64,000 nt of DNA from Bradyrhizobium sp. CCGB01 (GTDB lineage: Bacteria > Pseudomonadota > Alphaproteobacteria > Rhizobiales > Xanthobacteraceae), in assembly GCF_024199795.1 (NCBI RefSeq), contig NZ_JANADK010000001.1:7874001-7938000 (forward strand). Direction: 5' to 3'. Both the position numbers and the translations under genes were made by a program. Shown here one piece after another: positions 44,414 to 54,012 of this stretch. Numbering within the stretch: the stretch's first letter is position 1; each line of letters starts with the position of its first letter. The notes below the pieces were generated by a model. That model ran no database searches and was not told where the DNA came from. It saw only the letters and a program-made list of their open reading frames with translations.

Positions 44414-44728
44414 CTAGCTGGTTCCCGATTCGAATTTCACCGCCTCATGATTGGTGATGACTTCCCGAACGACCAAGGCGTGCAACTTCTGAGTAAAATC
44501 CGGGTCAAGCCCGCTCTGTGCCGCAAGGGTACGCAGCCGTTTCAATTGCACCGCTTCACGTCTGGGATCCCGAGATGCCAGTCCATGTCTGGCCTTGAGC
44601 TCTCCGATCGCATGCGTACAGCGAAAACGTTCCGCGAGCAGGTGCACCAACGCCGCATCCAGATTGTCGATACTGCGGCGCAGCCTCGCCAGATCGCCAG
44701 AAAACTCTTGATTGTCATCCGTCATCAC
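44414..44728 (-). CDS. Chorismate mutase, AroQ type
   Basis: 104 residues, all helical. FSGDLARLRRSIDNLDAALV, HLLAERFRCTHAIGELKARH and DPRREAVQLKRLRTLAA give the AroQ pattern: the first-helix Arg, the Arg and Lys of the second segment (R..CTHAIGELK) and a final Gln/Glu-bearing helix. It would turn chorismate into prephenate. Its place right after the urease operon (93 bases) is unusual for an aromatic-pathway gene and no aro gene is adjacent. Confidence 0.8.
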   Translation of the reverse strand: MMTDDNQEFSGDLARLRRSIDNLDAALVHLLAERFRCTHAIGELKARHGLASRDPRREAVQLKRLRTLAAQSGLDPDFTQKLHALVVREVITNHEAVKFESGTS

Positions 44729-44821
44729 GACTTCCTACCATGCGCGTCGCAAGGTTCGCATTTGCTTCCCGACCGACGCGAGCACCAAACGTTCTTGCGG
44801 ACGCCGCAAGCGTTTCCGTCA

Positions 44822-45508
44822 TCAATGAGCATCCGCAGACAACTTCACGGCAGACAATCCGCCCTTTTGCAGAATGAAGTCCGCGATTTCATCGACTCCC
44901 TGACCGACCTTCAGATTGGAGAAGATAAATGGTCGTACGCCTCGCATCCTCCGAGCGTCCGTTTCCATAATCGCCAGATTGGCGCCAACCATCGGTGCCA
45001 GATCGATCTTGTTGATCACCAGCAGGTCGGATCTCATAATTCCCGGTCCGCCCTTGCGTGGAATCTTCTCACCTGCGGCGACGTCGATCACGTATATGGT
45101 CAGGTCGGCAAGTTCCGGACTGAAAGTCGCTGCGAGATTGTCGCCGCCGGATTCGACGAAACAAAGCTCCGTGTCCGGGAACTTCAGGTTCATGTCATGG
45201 ATCGCGGCGAGGTTCATCGAAGCATCTTCTCGTATCGCCGTATGGGGACAGCCACCCGTTTCCACGCCCATGATGCGCTCCGCCGCCAGCGCCTGCACAC
45301 GAGTCAGGATGAGTTGATCTTCCTTGGTGTAGATGTCGTTCGTGATCACGTAGAGTCTGTAGAATTCGCGCAGATGCTTGCAGAGCGCCTCGACCAGCGC
45401 CGTCTTTCCCGAACCGACCGGGCCACCAATTCCGACCCGTAGCGGGCCATTGGTCGCCGGAACGCCTGAAGCGCGAAACGATCGGCTCTCGCTTACATTC
45501 GTGTTCAT
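44822..45508 (-). CDS. ureG: Urease accessory GTPase UreG
   Basis: A 228-residue GTPase that drives nickel insertion into urease. P-loop [20 protein letters not shown], the metal-binding CPH in [40 protein letters not shown] and the NKID motif in [18 protein letters not shown]. All are standard. It overlaps the ureF stop by four bases, and is the last gene of the urease block. Confidence 0.95.
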   Translation of the reverse strand: MNTNVSESRSFRASGVPATNGPLRVGIGGPVGSGKTALVEALCKHLREFYRLYVITNDIYTKEDQLILTRVQALAAERIMGVETGGCPHTAIREDASMNLAAIHDMNLKFPDTELCFVESGGDNLAATFSPELADLTIYVIDVAAGEKIPRKGGPGIMRSDLLVINKIDLAPMVGANLAIMETDARRMRGVRPFIFSNLKVGQGVDEIADFILQKGGLSAVKLSADAH

Positions 45509-46203
45509 GACCGAAACAACCTCGTATATTGCAGTTCGTGCGCGATGGATGCCAGCTCAACCATCAGACCCGCCGAACCGAGATCGCTGACCGTCTCGCG
45601 GGTTGCGATTTCACTCCGCGACAAGATCGCCTGCTCGAGCGACGCGATCGCAAGCTGACCGTCAGTCTGGCCAAGCGGCACCAATCGAACGCCCGCGGTC
45701 ACCAGGTTGGCGACGTAACTGTGCAGGAACGCCGGCAGCGCCATTCCGACGGGCACTCGTTCGCGCGCCGAATATGCGCCGAGAAGGACGGCAGATACCG
45801 GCGGGCATTTTGCGTCAGAGAAGATGTCCAGAATTCGATCCGGCCACACGCGGCGAAGAGTCGTGAGGTACGCAGACGATTGCTGTGACGATTCGAGCGC
45901 AAATTCAGATGTCGTGCGGGACGCCGCGGCGAGCTCCGCCAGATGCGGAAGCTCGTCTTCCGCGCCGCCGGCCACACATCGATACGCTTCGATGAAGAAG
46001 ATGGCTTCATTCCGGCCGGAGCCGTAGCAAAGGTCGGCCGCAAGCCAATCAATCAGGCTGCGGCGGTTGAAAACATGGCCCGCCTCAACGGCCCATTCCA
46101 GGCCGTGCGAATAGCTGTAGGCACCGTTCGGGAACGACGGCGAGAGCCAGCTCAGCAGCCTCAGGAAGGCCAATGCTGAACATCCATGATTCTCGTCTGT
46201 CAT
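45505..46203 (-). CDS. ureF: Urease accessory protein UreF
   Basis: A 232-residue all-helical protein: [20 protein letters not shown] near the start and the C-terminal [16 protein letters not shown] are UreF hallmarks. It bridges UreD and UreG in the activation complex. The ATG at 46203 lies 23 bases after ureC; upstream in-frame codons overlap ureC and are not used. It follows ureC directly, where ureE is usually found. Confidence 0.93.
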   Translation of the reverse strand: MTDENHGCSALAFLRLLSWLSPSFPNGAYSYSHGLEWAVEAGHVFNRRSLIDWLAADLCYGSGRNEAIFFIEAYRCVAGGAEDELPHLAELAAASRTTSEFALESSQQSSAYLTTLRRVWPDRILDIFSDAKCPPVSAVLLGAYSARERVPVGMALPAFLHSYVANLVTAGVRLVPLGQTDGQLAIASLEQAILSRSEIATRETVSDLGSAGLMVELASIAHELQYTRLFRS

Positions 46204-46226
46204 TGCATCACCATGCAGGCAACCCG

Positions 46227-47930
46227 TCAGTACATGAAGTAGCGTTGCGCCATCGGAACGACATCCACCGGCGGACAAGTGAGGAGTCGTCCGTCAGCTC
46301 GTACCTCGTAGGTCTCGGAATCGACTTCCATGTGGGGCAACGAATCGTTGAGAATCATGGAGTGCTTGCCGATCGCGCGCGTGTTCGAGACCGGTAGGAG
46401 GTGCTTTGCCAACCCCAGCTGTCCGGCCGCTTCGAGCGAAGCTTGACTGACGAACGTTACTGAGTTTCGCCCGGGAGAGCGGCCAAAGGCGCCGAACATG
46501 GGCCGGTAGTATTCCGGTTGAGGCGTCGGTATCGATGCATTGGGATCGCCCATGATTGCGGCGACGATCATGCCGGATTTCAAGACCATGTCGGGCTTGA
46601 TCCCGAAGAACGCCGGACTCCAGACGACCAGGTCCGCGAGCTTTCCGACCTCGACCGAGCCGACATAGCGTGACATTCCCTGCACGATGGCGGGATTGAT
46701 CGTGTACTTCGCGACGTAGCGCTTGGCCCTGAAATTGTCGTTCTGCCCGGTTTCCTCCGACAGTCGACCGAACTGCTTTTTCATCTTGTCCGCGGTCTGC
46801 CACGTCCGCGTGATCACTTCGCCGACGCGCCCCATTGCTTGGCTATCCGACGACACAATCGAGAACGCGCCGAGATCATGCAGAATGTCCTCCGCGGCGA
46901 TTGTCTCCTTACGTATGCGACTCTCCGCGAAGGCAACATCCTCCGGGATACGGCGATCGAGATGATGGGTCACCATCAACATGTCGAGTGCTTCGTCCAG
47001 CGTGTTCGCGGTGTAGGGACGCGTTGGATTTGTCGAGGCTGGAATGACGTTCCTCTCGCCGCAGACCTTGATGATGTCCGGCGCATGTCCGCCGCCGGCC
47101 CCTTCCGTATGAGCCGCATGGATCGTCCTGCCCTTGAATGCGGCTATCGTGGTCTCGACAAATCCGCCTTCGTTCAGGGAATCGGTGTGGATCATGACCT
47201 GCACGTCCATGTCGTCGGCGACGGAGAGACAGCAGTCGATCGATGCAGGCGTTGCCCCCCAATCTTCGTGCAGTTTCAGGCCACAAGCACCGGCTTCGAT
47301 CTGCTCGACCAGGCCTGCCGGTATGCTCGTGTTGCCCTTGCCGAAGATGCCGAAATTCATCGGGAACGCATCCAGCGCCTCAAGCATCCGATGGATGTGC
47401 CATGGCCCCGGAGTACAGGTCGTCGCCGTTGTCCCGGCCGCGGGGCCGGTGCCGCCGCCCATCATGGTTGTCACGCCGGAAAAAAGCGCCTCCTCGATCT
47501 GCTGGGGGCAGATGAAATGAACATGCGTGTCCATCCCGCCGGCGGTGATGATCTTGCCCTCGCCCGCGATGATCTCCGTCCCCGGCCCGATGATGATCGA
47601 CACACCCGGCTGGACGTCGGGATTTCCCGCCTTGCCGATGGCGGCGATGAACCCGTCCTTGATCGCGATGTCGGCCTTGACGATTCCCCAGTGATCGAGG
47701 ATCAGCGCGTTGGTAATGACCGTATCGACCGATCCCTGCGCGCGCGTGAGCTGCGATTGTCCCATGCCGTCGCGAATGACCTTCCCGCCACCGAACTTGA
47801 CTTCCTCGCCATAGATCGTGAGGTCCCTTTCGGGCTCAATGAACAGGTCGGTATCTGCCAGGCGCACCTTGTCGCCCACAGTGGGACCGAACATCTGCGC
47901 ATAGGCTCTCCGGCTCATCGTATGGGACAT
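46227..47930 (-). CDS. ureC: Urease alpha subunit UreC
   Basis: A 567-residue amidohydrolase. [20 protein letters not shown] starts the mature fold; nickel ligands are in [36 protein letters not shown] (carbamylated Lys), [15 protein letters not shown] and [36 protein letters not shown] carries the mobile-flap His and [20 protein letters not shown] the last Asp. Complete and normal length. ATG 47930 has GAGGAAAA upstream, 12 bases after ureB. Confidence 0.97.
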   Translation of the reverse strand: MSHTMSRRAYAQMFGPTVGDKVRLADTDLFIEPERDLTIYGEEVKFGGGKVIRDGMGQSQLTRAQGSVDTVITNALILDHWGIVKADIAIKDGFIAAIGKAGNPDVQPGVSIIIGPGTEIIAGEGKIITAGGMDTHVHFICPQQIEEALFSGVTTMMGGGTGPAAGTTATTCTPGPWHIHRMLEALDAFPMNFGIFGKGNTSIPAGLVEQIEAGACGLKLHEDWGATPASIDCCLSVADDMDVQVMIHTDSLNEGGFVETTIAAFKGRTIHAAHTEGAGGGHAPDIIKVCGERNVIPASTNPTRPYTANTLDEALDMLMVTHHLDRRIPEDVAFAESRIRKETIAAEDILHDLGAFSIVSSDSQAMGRVGEVITRTWQTADKMKKQFGRLSEETGQNDNFRAKRYVAKYTINPAIVQGMSRYVGSVEVGKLADLVVWSPAFFGIKPDMVLKSGMIVAAIMGDPNASIPTPQPEYYRPMFGAFGRSPGRNSVTFVSQASLEAAGQLGLAKHLLPVSNTRAIGKHSMILNDSLPHMEVDSETYEVRADGRLLTCPPVDVVPMAQRYFMY

Positions 47931-47942
47931 GTTTTCCTCATC

Positions 47943-48281
47943 TTATTCGTTGGCGCCGGACGCGTCGGTCCCTGCTTCCAGAGGTCCCATCACGCTCCCG
48001 CTGAATCCGTAGATGCGTCGCGCTCCGGCAAACGGAATCAACGAGACCTCGCGCGACTGCCCCGGCTCAAACCGCACGGCCGTCCCGGCCGGGATATCGA
48101 GGCGGCACCCACGAGCGGCGGATCGATCGAGCACGAGTGCAGCGTTCACTTCCGCGAAGTGATAATGGCTGCCGACCTGGACGGGCCGATCGCCGGTGTT
48201 TGCTACGGCAATCGATCGTCCCGGCCTGTCCTCGTTCAGGACGATCTCGCCATCGTCCGAAATGACCTCGCCGGGAATCAT
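47943..48281 (-). CDS. ureB: Urease beta subunit UreB
   Basis: A 112-residue structural subunit: [20 protein letters not shown], then [40 protein letters not shown] and [17 protein letters not shown], all typical. ATG at 48281 has GGAGG six bases upstream; the longer in-frame extension upstream is Arg/Cys-rich and not subunit-like. About 107 bases separate it from ureA. Confidence 0.95.
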   Translation of the reverse strand: MIPGEVISDDGEIVLNEDRPGRSIAVANTGDRPVQVGSHYHFAEVNAALVLDRSAARGCRLDIPAGTAVRFEPGQSREVSLIPFAGARRIYGFSGSVMGPLEAGTDASGANE

Positions 48282-48388
48282 GCCATGCCTCCGGGCAACA
48301 ACAGCCCGACAAGCCCGGCACAATTGCCCGCCGCGCGAAGCAAGCCTCTTCCGGCGGTGCAAAACGGGACGATATGCATCATCGGCTC

Positions 48389-48691
48389 CTATCGGATCGG
48401 GTTGTGCACCGGCACAAGCTTGGTCCCGTCCGGAAATGTCGCCTCGACCTGGATCTCGCGGATCATTTCCGGGATGCCCTCCATGACTTGATCACGGCGC
48501 AGAAGGCGGCCACCCTCGGACATCAGGTCCGCGACTGACCGTCCGTCGCGGGCGCCCTCCATAATGGCATCCGAAATCAGGGCGATGCTTTCGGGATAAT
48601 TCAGCTTGACGCCGCGCGCGAGCCGGCCACGCGCAACGATCGCGGCGAGGGCTATCATGAGCTTGTCTCGTTCCCGTGGCGTCAGATTCAA
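48389..48691 (-). CDS. ureA: Urease gamma subunit UreA
   Basis: A 100-residue subunit: [55 protein letters not shown], and the C-terminal [15 protein letters not shown]. The start is a TTG at 48691, which gives exactly the usual length and has GGGAGAAG six bases upstream; an ATG/GTG upstream extension would add 13 residues not found in the family. It is 26 bases after ureD. Confidence 0.94.
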   Translation of the reverse strand: MNLTPRERDKLMIALAAIVARGRLARGVKLNYPESIALISDAIMEGARDGRSVADLMSEGGRLLRRDQVMEGIPEMIREIQVEATFPDGTKLVPVHNPIR

Positions 48692-48717
48692 GATGCTTCT
48701 CCCATTTGGCCGCGCTG

Positions 48718-49629
48718 CTAACAGGACCACATCTTCGGCACTCCGAACGGGCCGGATCCAAGCTCATGGTCGAGTTGATCGAGGAAGCGACGTAGACCTC
48801 GTCTGAGATCCGCGCTGGCGATCGCGGCTACCCTGATCACGATGATTGCGCCCACGATCGTGACGCCGCATGCGCATTCCAGAGAGGCGCCGATCTCGCG
48901 CAATCGCTCGAGCCGGCTCTCGAGACGCGGACCGAAATAGACCATTGTCGCGATCGCCCTCCAATTCGAGAGCAGGGCCGTCTTCCGAAGCTGCGGAAAC
49001 GTCTGGTCGGACGCAAGGAAGCCGTCCGCCCAGACCAGACGGCCATCGATTCTGATGCGCCAACTGTCCTGGATATGTCCGCCGAGAATCTCCTCGCCGC
49101 TCTCGATCCGGCCAAGCACCAACCATTCAAGGGCAACCAATTCGGCGCCCGAGCTCACGTCGAGCTCGGTCTGCCTTGCGATGCGTGCCTGGTTGAAGAC
49201 GATCGTCTCTTGTGGAAGCCACGCAAGCCGAGCGCTTCCTTCAGCCCTTAATCGGGTCAGGATTCGGGCAGGGCGATCCAGGGCTCGATAGACCTTCTCC
49301 GCCGCTTGCGTGGTCACCGCGACCGAGGCATCGCCCCGAGCGACCACCTCGATCTTCATCTCGTCGCCGCCCGCGACACCGCCCGAGGTGTTGATGAGGA
49401 CGACTTCCTTGCACCGACGATCATCGATATTCGGGAAGGCAACGGCCATCGGAAACTTCTGATAGATGTCGCTGATCTGTGTGCCGTTCGCAGCGCCGGA
49501 GAACACCACGCGAGCTGCCCCGACAGCGCGCTGCAGGTCGAATTTCTCCGCTGCGCTCCTCCCTACTCCCGGATGGCCGGGAAAAGCCGCGGGCTCGCCG
49601 CGAGAGCGCTCATGACTCGCTTCAAACAT
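48718..49629 (-). CDS. ureD: Urease accessory protein UreD
   Basis: A 303-residue protein: [51 protein letters not shown], and [20 protein letters not shown] match UreD/UreH, the scaffold that binds apo-urease with UreF and UreG. It is first of ureDABCFG. ATG at 49629. A promoter was not identified in the 111 bases upstream. Confidence 0.94.
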   Translation of the reverse strand: MFEASHERSRGEPAAFPGHPGVGRSAAEKFDLQRAVGAARVVFSGAANGTQISDIYQKFPMAVAFPNIDDRRCKEVVLINTSGGVAGGDEMKIEVVARGDASVAVTTQAAEKVYRALDRPARILTRLRAEGSARLAWLPQETIVFNQARIARQTELDVSSGAELVALEWLVLGRIESGEEILGGHIQDSWRIRIDGRLVWADGFLASDQTFPQLRKTALLSNWRAIATMVYFGPRLESRLERLREIGASLECACGVTIVGAIIVIRVAAIASADLRRGLRRFLDQLDHELGSGPFGVPKMWSC

Positions 49630-49740
49630 CCGTCCTGGGGCCCATGATTGACATTGAGTTTCTCGATTGAGGACGAGCGAAATGCCGGACGTGGAGCCGT
49701 AAAGCCGGCCACGCCCGGACTTCGTGTCGCGGAACCGAGA

Positions 49741-51015
49741 TCAGAATCCCGCAAGCCCCTGGGGGCAGTTGTACGGGATTTTGACGCTGGCGATTTCCTT
49801 CAACGAGCCGTCCGGCTGGGTGCGGTAGCTCACCAGCTTCGAGGCGTTGCCATAGATCTGATAGAGATAGGCGCCGTCCGGCGTGATCCAGCTATCGCTC
49901 GGACCGCTGGTCACTGTCCCGTTCAATCCCCGCGCAGTGCCGTCGCCGGGCACCTTCGGGCACGCCGGATCCATCGCGACCTCCAGGCCGCTACCATTGA
50001 TGCGGTAGCTGCTGATGTTGCTGTAGCCGAAATTCGTCGCGTAGATCGTTCGGTCATCGGGGGCGACTGCCAGCCAGCACAGCTCGGACGGCAGGCCCGC
50101 GCTCGTGTCGATCTTGACGAGCGGACCGATGTTGATCGCGCCATTCTTCTCGATGGTGCAGATCGAGCAACCGTCGCCGACGGCATAGCCGATCACGAAC
50201 GTATTCGGCCGCTGGTGCAGGAAGGCGATGTAGAACGGAGAGCCGCCCTTGGCGTCGTAGAATCTGGCCGTGCCGAGCGAACCGTCCTTCTGCATGGCGA
50301 ACACGGCAAGGCCGTCGGGATCGGGCGCATTCGAGGCGATCGAGTGCAGCGCGCCGCCGGCCCGCTGGACCCAGAGAATAGGCGAGCCGTCCGGGTACAG
50401 GCCCGTGAGCGCGATCGGCTCGTCGAAGGTCGTGCCGACAAGCACCAGATCCTCGTTGGGTGAGACCACGACCATGGTGGAGACGCGGTTCCGCTTGCTG
50501 TAGGTATTCACCGTGTAGCGCTCGGACCGCGCCTTCAGCATACCTTCGGCATCGACCGACATCAGCCGAAGATGATCCGGGCCGAACGAGTGCAGCACGA
50601 AGAGAGTACGGGTCGACGGAGCGAAGGCGAGCGATTTCGCTGTGCCGCTCCTTCCATCGACCGGGTTGCCGGTCGATTTCACGTCGAGCAGCGTGAGGCG
50701 ACCGTCACTTTCGAGGCGGAAGCTCGAAACCGAATTGTCTCCACCATTGGTCGCAAACAGGAAACGCCGATCGGATGTGATGATAACGCTCCCCGCGCCC
50801 TCGAATGAGTTTGGCGCGCTGTCCTGGCCGCTGATCGGCTTGAACTCACCCGAGCCGGCGCCGCCCGTCTTGGTACGAGCGACCTCGACCAGCTTGCCGT
50901 CCGCCTGCCGGGTGTAATGAATGATGGCATTCTCGATTTCGTTGGTCTGGATATAGAGATGGCCGGCCTGTCCTTTCGACATCCCGGTCTCGCTCGTCGT
51001 CGCCTCTTTAGCCAT
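49741..51015 (-). CDS. Beta-propeller protein (lactonase/YncE-like)
   Basis: 424 residues with repeated blades of about 45-55 residues, for example GSVIITSDRRFLFATNGGDN, SLAFAPSTRTLFVLHSFGPD, TMVVVSPNEDLVLVGTTFDE, LCWLAVAPDDRTIYATNFGY and SDSWITPDGAYLYQIYGNAS. The pattern (S/T)P(D/N)xRxLYxxN is that of 6-phosphogluconolactonase- and YncE-like propellers. There is no signal peptide although its neighbours are exported cytochromes. ATG at 51015 has AAAGGAG upstream. It follows the P460 gene by 62 bases. Confidence 0.8.
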   Translation of the reverse strand: MAKEATTSETGMSKGQAGHLYIQTNEIENAIIHYTRQADGKLVEVARTKTGGAGSGEFKPISGQDSAPNSFEGAGSVIITSDRRFLFATNGGDNSVSSFRLESDGRLTLLDVKSTGNPVDGRSGTAKSLAFAPSTRTLFVLHSFGPDHLRLMSVDAEGMLKARSERYTVNTYSKRNRVSTMVVVSPNEDLVLVGTTFDEPIALTGLYPDGSPILWVQRAGGALHSIASNAPDPDGLAVFAMQKDGSLGTARFYDAKGGSPFYIAFLHQRPNTFVIGYAVGDGCSICTIEKNGAINIGPLVKIDTSAGLPSELCWLAVAPDDRTIYATNFGYSNISSYRINGSGLEVAMDPACPKVPGDGTARGLNGTVTSGPSDSWITPDGAYLYQIYGNASKLVSYRTQPDGSLKEIASVKIPYNCPQGLAGF

Positions 51016-51077
51016 CTCTCGCTCCTTTGATGATTGGCTTTGTTGGATCAATTGGCCCTTGGTGACCCGCACCGGTG

Positions 51078-51659
51078 CTATTGTTTCAGTGGCGGGTACC
51101 CATCGACGTAAACCCAGTCTGACTCCTGAGCCGGCACATGGCAGGCCTGGCATTGAGCCCTGTAACTCGTCGTAGTCGTTTTCGATCGATCGCCTGCGTC
51201 GAACCAGGACCAACCCCAGCCGTCCCCCCACAGCGCGCTATCCGGATGCTTGTTCGCAGTGTCCTTCACCATGACGAACCACCCCTTCAAAGCGCCGGCG
51301 TGGCTGACGGTGCCGGTCGTCATTTCGGCGGTTGACGCCTCGAACACTTCCTTGATCAGAACCGCACCATCCGGGAAACGCTTGTCCTTCCGATAGGCGT
51401 CGATCGCTCCCGGCGAGGCATACACGACGTGAAGCTCCTTCGAGCCGTGACCATCGTCGGTCGCAATCGCCCAGCTTCCGAGGAGCTGATAGGTCGTACG
51501 ATAGTCATCGGGCACATGCAGATGCCCTCCCCGGTCAGCAACGGTCGCGCCGGTCGGAACACCGCTCGCTACGTTCGCCCGCAGCGACGGCTGTCTGATC
51601 ACGGACGCGATACCAAGGACGACGATGATGGCGACACCTGCGGCTCTGAGGATTGTCAT
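51078..51659 (-). CDS. Cytochrome P460-family protein
   Basis: 193 residues. An N-terminal membrane anchor or signal (MTILRAAGVAIIVVLGIASV), then a beta-sandwich with YQLLGSWAIATDDGHGSKEL, AIDAYRKDKRFPDGAVLIKE, GWFVMVKDTAN and the haem-c motif RAQCQACHVPAQESDWVYVD near the C-terminus. P460 cytochromes oxidise hydroxylamine or bind NO through a cross-linked haem; which activity this one has is unknown. It is 25 bases downstream of a second P460 gene. Confidence 0.85.
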   Translation of the reverse strand: MTILRAAGVAIIVVLGIASVIRQPSLRANVASGVPTGATVADRGGHLHVPDDYRTTYQLLGSWAIATDDGHGSKELHVVYASPGAIDAYRKDKRFPDGAVLIKEVFEASTAEMTTGTVSHAGALKGWFVMVKDTANKHPDSALWGDGWGWSWFDAGDRSKTTTTSYRAQCQACHVPAQESDWVYVDGYPPLKQ

Positions 51660-51684
51660 GCCTATCTCCCCGCTGGTTACGCGG

Positions 51685-52293
51685 TCATCTCGCGTCCTTG
51701 TTGTCCAGCAGCGGATAGAACTGGGTCCAGACCTCATCCTTCTTGGCGTTGGCGATGTGGCAGTAGGCGCACTCGTCCTTCGACTTCACCTTGGCCATCG
51801 ACGCCTTCGGTTCGTGATGGTTGAAGTTGAAGTATCCCCATCCGTTGGTATCGGCGAAGCGCTTGGAGTCCTTGACCGTTACGTCGGCTCCGTTCCACTT
51901 GCCCGGAAAGTAGCCCCGTCCCGACGCTTCCGTTCGCGAACCGTCGGCGTTCTCCTGCGGCAATGTCAGCTGCAGCTCCTTGAACAGGATCGTTCCCTCG
52001 GGAAATTCGCCGGTCTTCTTGTAGATCGCGTAGGAGCCGGGCTCGATATAGACGTTGTGAAACTCCGGAAAGTTCGCCTGCCCTCCATTGAGGGCATTTG
52101 GCGTCAATGGCGATCCGACATAGACCCACTCGTGGAAATTCTTCGGCAGGAGGAGTTGCCCGTCTGCGGTGTACTCCGGCAAATAGCGAGTGCTTCCCTG
52201 CGCATTGCTATCCTTGAGCGATCCGAAGAAGAGGGTCGTTGCGACCGCACTGCCAACGATGACCGCCGCTGCTGCCTGGACTCCCACTCGCAT
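51685..52293 (-). CDS. Cytochrome P460-family protein
   Basis: 202 residues. Signal (MRVGVQAAAAVIVGSAVATT), then LLLPKNFHEWVYVGSPLTPN, FPEFHNVYIEPGSYAIYKKT, GEFPEGTILFKELQ and the haem-binding KSKDECAYCHIANAKKDEVW close to the C-terminus. This is closer to the textbook P460 pattern than its neighbour, including the EFHNVYI strand and the Lys-rich KKTGEFPEG helix. The two genes and the propeller form a co-directional block. ATG at 52293. Confidence 0.88.
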   Translation of the reverse strand: MRVGVQAAAAVIVGSAVATTLFFGSLKDSNAQGSTRYLPEYTADGQLLLPKNFHEWVYVGSPLTPNALNGGQANFPEFHNVYIEPGSYAIYKKTGEFPEGTILFKELQLTLPQENADGSRTEASGRGYFPGKWNGADVTVKDSKRFADTNGWGYFNFNHHEPKASMAKVKSKDECAYCHIANAKKDEVWTQFYPLLDNKDAR

Positions 52294-52544
52294 AGCTTTC
52301 TCCCGCGACTGTGACCGAACGCGCACGGCGCTGGCACGGTTAATCTGTCGGGAGATGAGATAGCCAATCGTGGAAGATCTTGCGCGTCGGAGATTGCCTT
52401 CTCTTTTTCTATCTTGATGTAATCCGTCCTGGCCTTGCGATCGCGACCGAGTCCATTGCCGATGCCGCGACGCGTAGCCCGACCGGAGGCGTCACCGCTG
52501 CGCAATCACGCTGAGAGCATCGAGACGAGCGAGGAGATGCGAGG

Positions 52545-52790
52545 TTAGCCGGCAAGGCCCGGAAGCGGCGGCCGTCTCAGGTGATAATCCGTATCGGTCT
52601 CGAACGCCTGTCCCACCCGGAGGATGGTTTCCTCTTCAAATGGTTTTCCGACGATCTGAAGACCGATCGGAAGGCCATCAGGCGCGAAGCCGCACGGAAT
52701 TGAAGCCGCCGGAAAACCGGCCAGATTGAAGGGAGCGCAGAATCTGGCCGAGACCGCGAAGACAGTCTCCTCCTTCGCGCCGATCACGCC
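52545..52790 (-). pseudogene. C-terminal fragment of an amidase
   Basis: Only the last 75-80 residues of an amidase are recognisable: [56 protein letters not shown]. The frame continues upstream but with no amidase similarity, because that DNA codes for the next fragment in another frame. No start codon is suitable. Catalytic Lys-Ser-Ser residues are missing. Confidence 0.75.
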
Positions 52791-53500
52791 TTCAGCGGGC
52801 GCTCGCGGCAAATTCGGTAAATGTCCTGCCAGGGACGAAGCCGCTCGAAGGCCGCGCTCGCTGCCAGCACGTCGAAGTCGGCGTTTCGCCGACCTATGAT
52901 TTGCATTCCGACCGGAAGACCGTCGGACAATCCAGCCGGAATCGATGCCGCTGGGTGGCCGGTAAAGTTGACGAAATAGGTCAGACACCATCCGATGAGA
53001 GGATCGATGTCCACGCCATTGATCGCCTTCGGTCCGATCGTGTTGCCGTCGCCAGCATTGTCGACCGGCGGGCACGCGAGAGTCGGCGTGACGAGCAGAT
53101 CAAACTTATCGAGGACGTTCTGAAAGGCGTCGTACACCTCCGACCGAACGGCCTGGTCCCGAAAGAAATCGGGGCCCGACATGCGCTTGGTCTTCTCGAC
53201 CCAATCCAGGTACTCAGGCGGAAAGTCGTCGCGATGCTGGCCGAACAGATCGATCCCGTCCCGCTTCATGTTCTCGATCGCCTGCAGGTTCAGAAGCATA
53301 TAGAGGCGCGACCAGACATCGCTCAATTCGCGTTGCGAGCGGGTGATGCCGAGCTTCACCTCCTCTACGTGGGCGCCGGCTTCCTCGAACGCCAACAACG
53401 CGCGACGGACCGCCTCTGCGATCCTTCTATCGACCGGAAAGACGTCCAGATCCGGACTATAGGCAATCCTGAGGCCGCTTCGCGGAGAACAGCTTTCCGC
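52784..53500 (-). pseudogene. C-terminal half of a second amidase, 5'-truncated
   Basis: From about 53500 the frame reads SGLRIAYSPDLDVFPVDRRI then [60 protein letters not shown] and [20 protein letters not shown] to a natural end. This is the last ~230 residues of an amidase-signature enzyme of normal size about 470. The N-terminal half with the catalytic Lys and the GSSGG loop is absent, replaced by unrelated sequence after a stop near 53516. Together with the neighbouring fragment this marks the remains of tandem amidase genes. Confidence 0.8.
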
Positions 53501-53636
53501 GCGAGCAAAATCCCACGTGCTTCATTTGCGGCCCCACAGGGTTTGTCGAAACCATCTCGAGCATGCTCGTGAGGCTGGATATGAACCCTCTCGCCATCAA
53601 AACCGAACGTTTTGGACCATCTGGAGGATGATCGCC

Positions 53637-53903
53637 ATGGCTGACAACATCTCCGACCTCATCATTGGCGGTGACCCGGCCACATACCTCCTTCAGGAGG
53701 CGTTTGCCTTTGATATCACTCTGACGAAGATTCAATGTGACGCATGCAGCACGGTATCCGGCCTCGGCTCATTGGTCGCGGATGGAGGCCCCCAAGAGGC
53801 TCTCGTAAGGTGTGCCACTTGCGGAAACGATCTGATCAGGGCGGCGCGAACCCCGAACGGGCGCCTCCTTGAACTCAACGGTGCCCGCCACTTGTACTTC
53901 TGA
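53637..53903 (+). CDS. DUF6510 family zinc-ribbon-like protein
   Basis: 88 residues: LIIGGDPATYLLQEAFAFDI, then TLTKIQCDACSTVSGLGSLV and ALVRCATCGNDLIRAARTPN. The two CxxC pairs 24 residues apart form a small zinc ribbon, as in DUF6510 proteins of actinobacteria and rhizobia; function unknown. ATG at 53637 has GGAGG ten bases upstream (an in-frame ATG at 53628 has the Shine-Dalgarno too close). It is divergent from the amidase remnants. Confidence 0.7.
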   Translation: MADNISDLIIGGDPATYLLQEAFAFDITLTKIQCDACSTVSGLGSLVADGGPQEALVRCATCGNDLIRAARTPNGRLLELNGARHLYF

Positions 53904-54012
53904 ACTTGAGTTGCTTCCCACACTACGGGATCGACGGCTCGTTAGGTATGGCGAAGATGTCAAGGCTGCGGTGAACCTACCAGGGCGGCCCTGCCCCAGT
54001 CACCGCGGCCGC

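Noticed and set aside
53457..53735. 92-codon minus-strand open frame across the DUF6510 gene start
   Set aside because: Antisense to the DUF6510 gene and out of frame with the amidase remnant.
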